Shown one piece after another: positions 39,332-53,900 of a stretch of DNA of 64,000 bases (within the stretch, counting starts at the first letter, position 1; each line of letters begins with the position of its first letter). The translations under genes were made by a program, and so were the position numbers. Below the pieces are notes generated by a model. It did no database searches and was not told where the DNA came from. It was given only the letters and a program-made list of their open reading frames with translations. This DNA is from Rhytidiadelphus loreus (Eukaryota > Streptophyta > Bryopsida > Hypnales > Hylocomiaceae). The stretch is taken from the NCBI GenBank assembly GCA_947034895.1, contig OX344763.1, forward strand, positions 58,237,093-58,301,092. The letters run 5' to 3'.

Positions 39332-42300
39332 GTGCATGGAAATGAAATATTCGTGCACGAACCTGGCCCTGTATTTTAAAGTCGACAAAATTGTAATCTC
39401 ATGGAATTCATGTACAGAAATTTGGGAAAGAGGTTGTGCAAGTTGCAAGTGCTCCTAAACTCATGAATTAATCTACAAAATATACAATTGGGAGTTACGA
39501 TGAATGACTTTCTAGTACGTGGAAATGAAATATTCGTGCACGAATCTGGCCCTGTATTTTAAAGTCGACAAAATTGTAATCTCATGGAATTCATGTACAG
39601 AAATTTGGGAAAGAGGTTGTGCAAGTTGCAAGTGCTCCTAAACTCATGAATTAATCAACAAAATATATAATTGGGGGTTACGATGAATGACTTTCTAGTA
39701 CGTGGAAATGAAATATTCGTGCATGAACCTGGCCCTCTATTTTAAAGTCCACAAAATTGTAATCTCATGAAATTCATTGAAAGAAATCTGGGAAAGAGGT
39801 TGTGCAAGTTGCAAGTGCTCCTAAACTCATGAATTAATCAACAAAATATACAATTGGGAGTCACGATGAATGACTTTCTAGTACGTGGAAATGAAATATT
39901 CGTGCACGAACCTGGCCCTCTATTTTAAAGTCCACAAAATTGTAATCTCATGAAATTCATTGAAAGAAATCTGGGAAAGAGCTTGTGCAAGTTGCAAGTG
40001 CTCCTAAACTCATGAATTAATCAAAAAAATATATAACTGGGAGTCACGATGAATGACTTTCTAGTACGTGGAAATGAAATATTCGTGCATGAACCTGGCC
40101 CTCTATTTTAAAGTCCACAAAATTGTAATCTCATGAAATTCATTGAAAGAAATCTGGGAAAGAGGTTGTGCAAGTTGCAAGTGCTCCTAAACTCATGAAT
40201 TAATCAACAAAATATATAATTGGGGGTTACGATGAATGACTTTCTAGTACGTGGAAATGAAATATTCGTGCACGAACCTGGCCCTCTATTTTAAAGTCCA
40301 CAAAATTGTAATCTCATGGAATTCATGTACAGAAATCTGGGAAAGAGGTTGTGCAAGTTGCAAGTGCTCCTAAACTCATGAATTAATCAACAAAATATAC
40401 AATTGGGAGTTACGATGAATGACTTTCTAGTACGTGGAAATGAAATATTCGTGCACGAATCTGGCCCTGTATTTTAAAGTCGACAAAATTGTAATCTCAT
40501 GGAATTCATGTACAGAAATTTGGGAAAGAGGTTGTGCAAGTTGCAAGTGCTCCTAAACTCATGAATTAATCAACAAAATATATAATTGGGGGTTACGATG
40601 AATGACTTTCTAGTACGTGGAAATGAAATATTCGTGCATGAACCTGGCCCTCTATTTTAAAGTCCACAAAATTGTAATCTCATGAAATTCATTGAAAGAA
40701 ATCTGGGAAAGAGGTTGTGCAAGTTGCAAGTGCTCCTAAACTCATGAATTAATCAACAAAATATACAATTGGGAGTCACGATGAATGACTTTCTAGTACG
40801 TGGAAATGAAATATTCGTGCACGAACCTGGCCCTCTATTTTAAAGTCCACAAAATTGTAATCTCATGAAATTCATTGAAAGAAATCTGGGAAAGAGCTTG
40901 TGCAAGTTGCAAGTGCTCCTAAACTCATGAATTAATCAAAAAAATATATAACTGGGAGTCACGATGAATGACTTTCTAGTACGTGGAAATGAAATATTCG
41001 TGCATGAACCTGGCCCTCTATTTTAAAGTCCACAAAATTGTAATCTCATGAAATTCATTGAAAGAAATCTGGGAAAGAGGTTGTGCAAGTTGCAAGTGCT
41101 CCTAAACTCATGAATTAATCAACAAAATATATAATTGGGGGTTACGATGAATGACTTTCTAGTACGTGGAAATGAAATATTCGTGCACGAACCTGGCCCT
41201 CTATTTTAAAGTCCACAAAATTGTAATCTCATGGAATTCATGTACAGAAATCTGGGAAAGAGGTTGTGCAAGTTGCAAGTGCTCCTAAACTCATGAATTA
41301 ATCAACAAAATATATAATTGGTGGTCACGATGAATGACTTTCTAGTACGTGGAAATGAAATATTCGTGCACGAACCTGGCCCTCTATTTTAAAGTCCACA
41401 AAATTGTAATCTCATGAAATTCATTTAAAGAAATCTGGGAAAGAGGTTGTGCAAGTTGCAAGTGCTCCTAAACTCATGAATTAATCAACAAAATATACAA
41501 TTGGGAGTCACGATGAATGACTTTCTAGTACGTGGAAATGAAATATTCGTGCACGAATCTGGCCCTCTATTTTAAAGTCCACAAAATTGTAATCTCATGG
41601 AATTCATGTACAGAAATTTGGGAAAGAGGTTGTGCAAGTTGCAAGTGCTCCTAAACTCATGAATTAATCAACAAAATATATAATTGGTGGTCACGATGAA
41701 TGACTTTCTAGTACGTGGAAATGAAATATTCGTGCATGAACCTGGCCCTCTATTTTAAAGTCCACAAAATTGTAATCTCATGGAATTCATATACAGAAAT
41801 CTGGGAAAGAGGTTGTGCAAGTTGCAAGTGCTCCTAAACTCATGAATTAATCAAAAAAATATATAATTGGGAGTCACGATGAATGACTTTCTAGTACGTG
41901 GAAATGAAATATTCGTGCACGAACCTGGCCCTGTATTTTAAAGTCCACAAAATTGTAATCTCATGGAATTCATTGAAAGAAATCTGGGAAAGAGGTTGTG
42001 CAAGTTGCAAGTGCTCCTAAACTCATGAATTAATCAACAAAATATACAATTGGGAGTCACGATGAATGACTTTCTAGTACGTGGAAATGAAATATTCGTG
42101 CACGAACCTGGCCCTCCATTTTAAAGTCCACAAAATTGTAATCTCATGAAATTCATTGAAAGAAATCTGGGAAAGAGGTTGTGCAAGTTGCAAGTGCTCC
42201 TAAACTCATGAATTAATCAAAAAAATATATAATTGGGGGTTACGATGAATGACTTTCTAGTACGTGGAAATGAAATATTCGTGCACGAACCTGGCCCTCT

Positions 42301-45300
42301 ATTTTAAAGTCCACAAAATTGTAATCTCATGAAATTCATTGAAAGAAATCTGGGAAAGAGGTTGTGCAAGTTGCAAGTGCTCCTAAACTCATGAATTAAT
42401 CAACAAAATATATAATTGGTGGTCACGATGAATGACTTTCTAGTACGTGGAAATGAAATATTCGTGCACGAACCTGGCCCTCTATTTTAAAGTCCACAAA
42501 ATTGTAATCTCATGAAATTCATTGAAAGAAATCTGGGAAAGAGGTTGTGCAAGTTGCAAGTGCTCCTAAACTCATGAATTAATCAACAAAATATACAATT
42601 GGGAATCACGATGAATGACTTTCTAGTACGTGGAAATGAAATATTCGTGCACGAACCTGGCCCTCTATTTTAAAGTCCACAAAATTGTAATCTCATGGAA
42701 TTCATTGAAAGAAATTTGGGAAAGAGGTTGTGCAAGTTGCAAGTGCTCCTAAACTCATGAATTAATCAACAAAATATATAACTGGGAGTCACGATGAATG
42801 ACTTTCTAGTACGTGGAAATGAAATATTCGTGCACGAACCTGGCCCTATATTTTAAAGTCGACAAAATTGTAATCTCATGGAATTCATGTACAGAACTCT
42901 GGGAAAGAGGTTGTGCAAGTTGCAAGTGCTCCTAAACTCATGAATTAATCAACAAAATATATAATTGGGAGTCACGATGAATGACTTTCTAGTACGTGGA
43001 AATAAAATATTCGTGCACGAACCTGGGCCTCTATTTTAAAGTCCACAAAATTGTAATCTCATGGAATTCATGTACAGAAATTTGGGAAAGAGGTTGTGCA
43101 AGTTGCAAGTGCTCCTAAACTCATGAATTAATCAAAAAAATATATAATTGGCAGTCACGATGAATGACTTTCTAGTACGTGGAAATGAAATATTCGTGCA
43201 CGAACCTTGCCCTGTATTTTAAAGTCGACAAAATTGTCATCTCATGGAATTCATGTACAGAAATCTGGGAAAGAGGTTGTGCAAGTTGCAAGTGCTCCTA
43301 AACTCATGAATTAATCAACAAAATATATAATTGGTGGTCACGATGAATGACTTTCTAGTACGTGGAAATGAAATATTCGTGCACGAACCTGGCCCTCTAT
43401 TTTAAAGTCCACAAAATTGTAATCTCATGGAATTCATGTACAGAAATCTGGGAAAGAGGTTGTGCAAGTTGCAAGTGCTCCTAAACTCATGAATTAATCA
43501 ACAAAATATATAATTGGTGGTCACGATGAATGACTTTCTAGTACGTGGAAATGAAATATTCGTGCACGAACCTGGCCCTCTATTTTAAAGTCCACAAAAT
43601 TGTAATCTCATGAAATTCATTGAAAGAAATCTGGGAAAGAGGTTGTGCAAGTTGCAAGTGCTCCTAAACTCATGAATTAATCAACAAAATATACAATTGG
43701 GAGTCACGATGAATGACTTTCTAGTACGTGGAAATGAAATATTCGTGCACGAATCTGGCCCTCTATTTTAAAGTCCACAAAATTGTAATCTCATGGAATT
43801 CATGTACAGAAATTTGGGAAAGAGGTTGTGCAAGTTGCAAGTGCTCCTAAACTCATGAATTAATCAAAAAAATATATAATTGGCAGTCACGATGAATGAC
43901 TTTCTAGTACGTGGAAATGAAATATTCGTGCACGAACCTTGCCCTGTATTTTAAAGTCGACAAAATTGTCATCTCATGGAATTCATGTACAGAAATCTGG
44001 GAAAGAGGTTGTGCAAGTTGCAAGTGCTCCTAAACTCATGAATTAATCAACAAAATATATAATTGGTGGTCACGATGAATGACTTTCTAGTACGTGGAAA
44101 TGAAATATTCGTGCACGAACCTGGCCCTCTATTTTAAAGTCCACAAAATTGTAATCTCATGGAATTCATGTACAGAAATCTGGGAAAGAGGTTGTGCAAG
44201 TTGCAAGTGCTCCTAAACTCATGAATTAATCAACAAAATATATAATTGGTGGTCACGATGAATGACTTTCTAGTACGTGGAAATGAAATATTCGTGCACG
44301 AACCTGGCCCTCTATTTTAAAGTCCACAAAATTGTAATCTCATGAAATTCATTGAAAGAAATCTGGGAAAGAGGTTGTGCAAGTTGCAAGTGCTCCTAAA
44401 CTCATGAATTAATCAACAAAATATATAATTGGGAGTCACGATGAATGACTTTCTAGTACGTGGAAATGAAATATTCGTGCACGAATCTGGCCCTCTATTT
44501 TAAAGTCCACAAAATTGTAATCTCATGGAATTCATGTACAGAAATTTGGGAAAGAGGTTGTGCAAGTTGCAAGTGCTCCTAAACTCATGAATTAATCAAC
44601 AAAATATATAATTGGTGGTCACGATGAATGACTTTCTAGTACGTGGAAATGAAATATTCGTGCATGAACCTGGCCCTCTATTTTAAAGTCCACAAAATTG
44701 TAATCTCATGGAATTCATATACAGAAATCTGGGAAAGAGGTTGTGCAAGTTGCAAGTGCTCCTAAACTCATGAATTAATCAAAAAAATATATAATTGGGA
44801 GTCACGATGAATGACTTTCTAGTACGTGGAAATGAAATATTCGTGCACGAACCCGGCCCTCTATTTTAAAGTCCACAAAATTGTAATCTCATGGAATTCA
44901 TGTACAGAAATTTGGGAAAGAGGTTGTGCAAGTTGCAAGTGCTCCTAAACTCATGAATTAATCAAAAAAATATATAATTGGCAGTCACGATGAATGACTT
45001 TCTAGTACGTGGAAATGAAATATTCGTGCACGAACCTTGCCCTGTATTTTAAAGTCGACAAAATTGTCATCTCATGGAATTCATGTACAGAAATCTGGGA
45101 AAGAGGTTGTGCAAGTTGCAAGTGCTCCTCAACTCATGAATTAATCAAAAGAATATATAATTGGGAGTCACGATGAATAACTTTCTAGTACGTGGAAATG
45201 AAATATTCGTGCACGAACCTGGCCCTCTATCTGAAAGTGCACAAAATTGTCATCTCATGGAATTCATGTACAGAAATCTGGGAAAGAAGTTGTGCAAGTT

Positions 45301-46285
45301 GCAAGTGCTCCTAAACTCATGAATTAATCAACAAAATATATAATTGGGAGTCACGATGAATGACTTTCTAGTACGTGAAATTGCAATATTCGTGCACGAA
45401 CCTAGCCCTCTATTTTAAAGTCCAAAATATTGTAATCTCATGGAATTCATTGAAAGAAATCTGGGAAAGAGGTTGTACACGTTGCAAGTGCTCCTAAACA
45501 CATGAATTAATCAAAAAAATATATAATTGATAGTCATGATGAATAACTTTCTAGTACGTGGAAATGAAATATTCGTGCACGAACCTGGCCCTCTATTTTA
45601 AAGTCCACAAAATTGTAATCTCATGGAATTCATGTACAGAAATCTGGGAAAGAGGTTGTACAAGTTGCAAGTGCTCCTAAACTCATGAATTATTCAAAAA
45701 AATATATAATTGGTGGTCACGATGAATGACTTTCTAGTACGTGAAAGTGCAATATTCGTGCACGAACCTGGCCCTCTATCTGAAAGTGCACAAAATTGTC
45801 ATCTCATGGAATTCATGTACAGAAATCTGGGAAAGAAGTTGTGCAAGTTGCAAGTGCTCCTAAACTCATGAATTAATCAACAAAATATATAATTGGGAGT
45901 CACGATGAATGACTTTCTAGTACGTGGAAATGAAATATTCGTGCATGAACCTGGCCCTCTATTTTAGAGTCCACAAAATTGTAATCTCATGAAATTCATT
46001 GATAGAAATCTGTGAAAGAGGTTGTACAAGTTGCAAGTGTTCCTAAATTCATGAATTATTCAAAAAAAAATATAATTGGTGGTCACTATGAATGACTTTC
46101 TAGTACGTGAAAATGCAATATTCGTGCACGAACCTAGCCCTCTATTTTAAAGTCCAAATTATTGTAATCTCATGGAATTCATGTACAGAAATCTGGGAAA
46201 GAGGTTGTACAAGTTCCAAGTGCTCCTAAACTCATGAATTAATCAAAAAAATATATAATTGATAGTCATGATGAATAACTTTCTA
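39332..46285 (+). repeat. Large segmental repeat, copy 3 (38 units, mosaic)
   Basis: The first half matches copy 2 at a constant offset of 8601 bp (47 units): ctac 39473, ggtggtc 41332 versus 32731, ccctcc 42112 versus 33511. The second half has three whole-unit changes: a 4-unit duplication giving three tggcag variants (43149, 43881, 44979), a 3-unit insertion giving two tatctg variants (45228, 45777), and a 7-unit deletion just before the end (cac of ggtcactatg at 46084, only 202 bp before gtgcatgg, against 1483 bp in copy 2). These cancel, so the copy is again 38 units. Confidence 0.86.
43149..43880 (+). repeat. 4-unit duplication private to copy 3
   Basis: In copies 1, 2 and 4 the tggcagtc variant occurs twice, 6 units apart. 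In copy 3 it occurs three times, at 43149, 43881 and 44979, with gaps of 4 and 6 units. The first gap is an extra 732-bp segment carrying the ggtggtc units and the cgaatctggccctc unit in the usual order. It is a clean insertion of four monomers that keeps the register. Confidence 0.78.
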
Positions 46286-47932
46286 GTGCATGGAAATGAA
46301 ATATTCGTGCACGAACCTGGCCCTGTATTTTAAAGTCGACAAAATTGTAATCTCATGGAATTCATGTACAGAAATTTGGGAAAGAGGTTGTGCAAGTTGC
46401 AAGTGCTCCTAAACTCATGAATTAATCTACAAAATATACAATTGGGAGTTACGATGAATGACTTTCTAGTACGTGGAAATGAAATATTCGTGCACGAATC
46501 TGGCCCTGTATTTTAAAGTCGACAAAATTGTAATCTCATGGAATTCATGTACAGAAATTTGGGAAAGAGGTTGTGCAAGTTGCAAGTGCTCCTAAACTCA
46601 TGAATTAATCAACAAAATATATAATTGGGGGTTACGATGAATGACTTTCTAGTACGTGGAAATGAAATATTCGTGCATGAACCTGGCCCTCTATTTTAAA
46701 GTCCACAAAATTGTAATCTCATGAAATTCATTGAAAGAAATCTGGGAAAGAGGTTGTGCAAGTTGCAAGTGCTCCTAAACTCATGAATTAATCAACAAAA
46801 TATACAATTGGGAGTCACGATGAATGACTTTCTAGTACGTGGAAATGAAATATTCGTGCACGAACCTGGCCCTCTATTTTAAAGTCCACAAAATTGTAAT
46901 CTCATGAAATTCATTGAAAGAAATCTGGGAAAGAGCTTGTGCAAGTTGCAAGTGCTCCTAAACTCATGAATTAATCAAAAAAATATATAACTGGGAGTCA
47001 CGATGAATGACTTTCTAGTACGTGGAAATGAAATATTCGTGCATGAACCTGGCCCTCTATTTTAAAGTCCACAAAATTGTAATCTCATGAAATTCATTGA
47101 AAGAAATCTGGGAAAGAGGTTGTGCAAGTTGCAAGTGCTCCTAAACTCATGAATTAATCAACAAAATATATAATTGGGGGTTACGATGAATGACTTTCTA
47201 GTACGTGGAAATGAAATATTCGTGCACGAACCTGGCCCTCTATTTTAAAGTCCACAAAATTGTAATCTCATGGAATTCATGTACAGAAATCTGGGAAAGA
47301 GGTTGTGCAAGTTGCAAGTGCTCCTAAACTCATGAATTAATCAACAAAATATACAATTGGGAGTTACGATGAATGACTTTCTAGTACGTGGAAATGAAAT
47401 ATTCGTGCACGAATCTGGCCCTGTATTTTAAAGTCGACAAAATTGTAATCTCATGGAATTCATGTACAGAAATTTGGGAAAGAGGTTGTGCAAGTTGCAA
47501 GTGCTCCTAAACTCATGAATTAATCAACAAAATATATAATTGGGGGTTACGATGAATGACTTTCTAGTACGTGGAAATGAAATATTCGTGCATGAACCTG
47601 GCCCTCTATTTTAAAGTCCACAAAATTGTAATCTCATGAAATTCATTGAAAGAAATCTGGGAAAGAGGTTGTGCAAGTTGCAAGTGCTCCTAAACTCATG
47701 AATTAATCAACAAAATATACAATTGGGAGTCACGATGAATGACTTTCTAGTACGTGGAAATGAAATATTCGTGCACGAACCTGGCCCTCTATTTCAAAGT
47801 CCACAAAATTGTAATCTCATGGGATTCATTGAAAGAAATCTGGGAAAGAGGTTGTACAAGTTCCAAGTGCTCCTAAACTCATGAATTAATCAAAAAAATA
47901 TATAATTGATAGTCATGATGAATAACTTTCTA
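46286..47932 (+). repeat. 9-unit partial copy between segmental copies 3 and 4
   Basis: This is the second instance of the 9-unit partial block. Markers gtgcatgg (46286, 47933) and ctac (46427, 48074) are 1647 bp apart, and catgggattc at 47821 lies exactly 8601 bp after its counterpart at 39220. The 9-unit block is therefore part of a larger repeated unit of 9 + 38 = 47 monomers, which was itself duplicated. Confidence 0.88.
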
Positions 47933-50900
47933 GTGCATGGAAATGAAATATTCGTGCACGAACCTGGCCCTGTATTTTAAAGTCGACAAAATTGTAATCT
48001 CATGGAATTCATGTACAGAAATTTGGGAAAGAGGTTGTGCAAGTTGCAAGTGCTCCTAAACTCATGAATTAATCTACAAAATATACAATTGGGAGTTACG
48101 ATGAATGACTTTCTAGTACGTGGAAATGAAATATTCGTGCACGAATCTGGCCCTGTATTTTAAAGTCGACAAAATTGTAATCTCATGGAATTCATGTACA
48201 GAAATTTGGGAAAGAGGTTGTGCAAGTTGCAAGTGCTCCTAAACTCATGAATTAATCAACAAAATATATAATTGGGGGTTACGATGAATGACTTTCTAGT
48301 ACGTGGAAATGAAATATTCGTGCACGAACCTGGCCCTCTATTTTAAAGTCCACAAAATTGTAATCTCATGAAATTCATTGAAAGAAATCTGGGAAAGAGG
48401 TTGTGCAAGTTGCAAGTGCTCCTAAACTCATGAATTAATCAACAAAATATACAATTGGGAGTCACGATGAATGACTTTCTAGTACGTGGAAATGAAATAT
48501 TCGTGCACGAACCTGGCCCTCTATTTTAAAGTCCACAAAATTGTAAACTCATGAAATTCATTTAAAGAAATCTGGGAAAGAGCTTGTGCAAGTTGCAAGT
48601 GCTCCTAAACTCATGAATTAATCAAAAAAATATATAACTGGGAGTCACGATGAATGACTTTCTAGTACGTGGAAATGAAATATTCGTGCATGAACCTGGC
48701 CCTCTATTTTAAAGTCCACAAAATTGTAATCTCATGAAATTCATTGAAAGAAATCTGGGAAAGAGGTTGTGCAAGTTGCAAGTGCTCCTAAACTCATGAA
48801 TTAATCAACAAAATATATAATTGGGGGTTACGATGAATGACTTTCTAGTACGTGGAAATGAAATATTCGTGCACGAACCTGGCCCTCTATTTTAAAGTCC
48901 ACAAAATTGTAATCTCATGGAATTCATGTACAGAAATCTGGGAAAGAGGTTGTGCAAGTTGCAAGTGCTCCTAAACTCATGAATTAATCAACAAAATATA
49001 CAATTGGGAGTTACGATGAATGACTTTCTAGTACGTGGAAATGAAATATTCGTGCACGAATCTGGCCCTGTATTTTAAAGTCGACAAAATTGTAATCTCA
49101 TGGAATTCATGTACAGAAATTTGGGAAAGAGGTTGTGCAAGTTGCAAGTGCTCCTAAACTCATGAATTAATCAACAAAATATATAATTGGGGGTTACGAT
49201 GAATGACTTTCTAGTACGTGGAAATGAAATATTCGTGCATGAACCTGGCCCTCTATTTTAAAGTCCACAAAATTGTAATCTCATGAAATTCATTGAAAGA
49301 AATCTGGGAAAGAGGTTGTGCAAGTTGCAAGTGCTCCTAAACTCATGAATTAATCAACAAAATATACAATTGGGAGTCACGATGAATGACTTTCTAGTAC
49401 GTGGAAATGAAATATTCGTGCACGAACCTGGCCCTCTATTTTAAAGTCCACAAAATTGTAATCTCATGAAATTCATTGAAAGAAATCTGGGAAAGAGGTT
49501 GTGCAAGTTGCAAGTGCTCCTAAACTCATGAATTAATCAAAAAAATATATAACTGGGAGTCACGATGAATGACTTTCTAGTACGTGGAAATGAAATATTC
49601 GTGCATGAACCTGGCCCTCTATTTTAAAGTCCACAAAATTGTAATCTCATGAAATTCATTGAAAGAAATCTGGGAAAGAGGTTGTGCAAGTTGCAAGTGC
49701 TCCTAAACTCATGAATTAATCAACAAAATATATAATTGGGGGTTACGATGAATGACTTTCTAGTACGTGGAAATGAAATATTCGTGCACGAACCTGGCCC
49801 TCTATTTTAAAGTCCACAAAATTGTAATCTCATGGAATTCATGTACAGAAATCTGGGAAAGAGGTTGTGCAAGTTGCAAGTGCTCCTAAACTCATGAATT
49901 AATCAACAAAATATATAATTGGTGGTCACGATGAATGACTTTCTAGTACGTGGAAATGAAATATTCGTGCACGAACCTGGCCCTCTATTTTAAAGTCCAC
50001 AAAATTGTAATCTCATGAAATTCATTGAAAGAAATCTGGGAAAGAGGTTGTGCAAGTTGCAAGTGCTCCTAAACTCATGAATTAATCAACAAAATATACA
50101 ATTGGGAGTCACGATGAATGACTTTCTAGTACGTGGAAATGAAATATTCGTGCACGAATCTGGCCCTCTATTTTAAAGTCCACAAAATTGTAATCTCATG
50201 GAATTCATGTACAGAAATTTGGGAAAGAGGTTGTGCAAGTTGCAAGTGCTCCTAAACTCATGAATTAATCAACAAAATATATAATTGGTGGTCACGATGA
50301 ATGACTTTCTAGTACGTGGAAATGAAATATTCGTGCATGAACCTGGCCCTCTATTTTAAAGTCCACAAAATTGTAATCTCATGGAATTCATATACAGAAA
50401 TCTGGGAAAGAGGTTGTGCAAGTTGCAAGTGCTCCTAAACTCATGAATTAATCAAAAAAATATATAATTGGGAGTCACGATGAATGACTTTCTAGTACGT
50501 GGAAATGAAATATTCGTGCACGAACCTGGCCCTGTATTTTAAAGTCCACAAAATTGTAATCTCATGGAATTCATTGAAAGAAATCTGGGAAAGAGGTTGT
50601 GCAAGTTGCAAGTGCTCCTAAACTCATGAATTAATCAACAAAATATACAATTGGGAGTCACGATGAATGACTTTCTAGTACGTGGAAATGAAATATTCGT
50701 GCACGAACCTGGCCCTCCATTTTAAAGTCCACAAAATTGTAATCTCATGAAATTCATTGAAAGAAATCTGGGAAAGAGGTTGTGCAAGTTGCAAGTGCTC
50801 CTAAACTCATGAATTAATCAAAAAAATATATAATTGGGGGTTACGATGAATGACTTTCTAGTACGTGGAAATGAAATATTCGTGCACGAACCTGGCCCTC

Positions 50901-53900
50901 TATTTTAAAGTCCACAAAATTGTAATCTCATGAAATTCATTGAAAGAAATCTGGGAAAGAGGTTGTGCAAGTTGCAAGTGCTCCTAAACTCATGAATTAA
51001 TCAACAAAATATATAATTGGTGGTCACGATGAATGACTTTCTAGTACGTGGAAATGAAATATTCGTGCACGAACCTGGCCCTCTATTTTAAAGTCCACAA
51101 AATTGTAATCTCATGAAATTCATTGAAAGAAATCTGGGAAAGAGGTTGTGCAAGTTGCAAGTGCTCCTAAACTCATGAATTAATCAACAAAATATACAAT
51201 TGGGAATCACGATGAATGACTTTCTAGTACGTGGAAATGAAATATTCGTGCACGAACCTGGCCCTCTATTTTAAAGTCCACAAAATTGTAATCTCATGGA
51301 ATTCATTGAAAGAAATTTGGGAAAGAGGTTGTGCAAGTTGCAAGTGCTCCTAAACTCATGAATTAATCAACAAAATATATAACTGGGAGTCACGATGAAT
51401 GACTTTCTAGTACGTGGAAATGAAATATTCGTGCACGAACCTGGCCCTATATTTTAAAGTCGACAAAATTGTAATCTCATGGAATTCATGTACAGAACTC
51501 TGGGAAAGAGGTTGTGCAAGTTGCAAGTGCTCCTAAACTCATGAATTAATCAACAAAATATATAATTGGGAGTCACGATGAATGACTTTCTAGTACGTGG
51601 AAATAAAATATTCGTGCACGAACCTGGGCCTCTATTTTAAAGTCCACAAAATTGTAATCTCATGGAATTCATGTACAGAAATTTGGGAAAGAGGTTGTGC
51701 AAGTTGCAAGTGCTCCTAAACTCATGAATTAATCAAAAAAATATATAATTGGCAGTCACGATGAATGACTTTCTAGTACGTGGAAATGAAATATTCGTGC
51801 ACGAACCTTGCCCTGTATTTTAAAGTCGACAAAATTGTCATCTCATGGAATTCATGTACAGAAATCTGGGAAAGAGGTTGTGCAAGTTGCAAGTGCTCCT
51901 AAACTCATGAATTAATCAACAAAATATATAATTGGTGGTCACGATGAATGACTTTCTAGTACGTGGAAATGAAATATTCGTGCACGAACCTGGCCCTCTA
52001 TTTTAAAGTCCACAAAATTGTAATCTCATGGAATTCATGTACAGAAATCTGGGAAAGAGGTTGTGCAAGTTGCAAGTGCTCCTAAACTCATGAATTAATC
52101 AACAAAATATATAATTGGTGGTCACGATGAATGACTTTCTAGTACGTGGAAATGAAATATTCGTGCACGAACCTGGCCCTCTATTTTAAAGTCCACAAAA
52201 TTGTAATCTCATGAAATTCATTGAAAGAAATCTGGGAAAGAGGTTGTGCAAGTTGCAAGTGCTCCTAAACTCATGAATTAATCAACAAAATATACAATTG
52301 GGAGTCACGATGAATGACTTTCTAGTACGTGGAAATGAAATATTCGTGCATGAAACTGGCCCTCTATTTTAAAGTCCACAAAATTGTAATCTCATGGAAT
52401 TCATGTACAGAAATTTGGGAAAGAGGTTGTGCAAGTTGCAAGTGCTCCTAAACTCATGAATTAATCAACAAAATATATAATTGGTGGTCACGATGAATGA
52501 CTTTCTAGTACGTGGAAATGAAATATTCGTGCATGAACCTGGCCCTCTATTTTAAAGTCCACAAAATTGTAATCTCATGGAATTCATATACAGAAATCTG
52601 GGAAAGAGGTTGTGCAAGTTGCAAGTGCTCCTAAACTCATGAATTAATCAAAAAAATATATAATTGGGAGTCACGATGAATGACTTTCTAGTACGTGGAA
52701 ATGAAATATTCGTGCACGAACCCGGCCCTCTATTTTAAAGTCCACAAAATTGTAATCTCATGGAATTCATGTACAGAAATTTGGGAAAGAGGTTGTGCAA
52801 GTTGCAAGTGCTCCTAAACTCATGAATTAATCAAAAAAATATATAATTGGCAGTCACGATGAATGACTTTCTAGTACGTGGAAATGAAATATTCGTGCAC
52901 GAACCTTGCCCTGTATTTTAAAGTCGACAAAATTGTCATCTCATGGAATTCATGTACAGAAATCTGGGAAAGAGGTTGTGCAAGTTGCAAGTGCTCCTCA
53001 ACTCATGAATTAATCAAAAGAATATATAATTGGGAGTCACGATGAATAACTTTCTAGTACGTGGAAATGAAATATTCGTGCACGAACCTGGCCCTCTATC
53101 TGAAAGTGCACAAAATTGTCATCTCATGGAATTCATGTACAGAAATCTGGGAAAGAAGTTGTGCAAGTTGCAAGTGCTCCTAAACTCATGAATTAATCAA
53201 CAAAATATATAATTGGGAGTCACGATGAATGACTTTCTAGTACGTGAAATTGCAATATTCGTGCACGAACCTAGCCCTCTATTTTAAAGTCCAAAATATT
53301 GTAATCTCATGGAATTCATTGAAAGAAATCTGGGAAAGAGGTTGTACACGTTGCAAGTGCTCCTAAACACATGAATTAATCAAAAAAATATATAATTGAT
53401 AGTCATGATGAATAACTTTCTAGTACGTGGAAATGAAATATTCGTGCACGAACCTGGCCCTCTATTTTAAAGTCCACAAAATTGTAATCTCATGGAATTC
53501 ATGTACAGAAATCTGGGAAAGAGGTTGTACAAGTTGCAAGTGCTCCTAAACTCATGAATTATTCAAAAAAATATATAATTGGTGGTCACGATGAATGACT
53601 TTCTAGTACGTGAAAGTGCAATATTCGTGCACGAACCTGGCCCTCTATCTGAAAGTGCACAAAATTGTCATCTCATGGAATTCATGTACAGAAATCTGGG
53701 AAAGAAGTTGTGCAAGTTGCAAGTGCTCCTAAACTCATGAATTAATCAACAAAATATATAATTGGGAGTCACGATGAATGACTTTCTAGTACGTGGAAAT
53801 GAAATATTCGTGCATGAACCTGGCCCTCTATTTTAGAGTCCACAAAATTGTAATCTCATGAAATTCATTGATAGAAATCTGTGAAAGAGGTTGTACAAGT

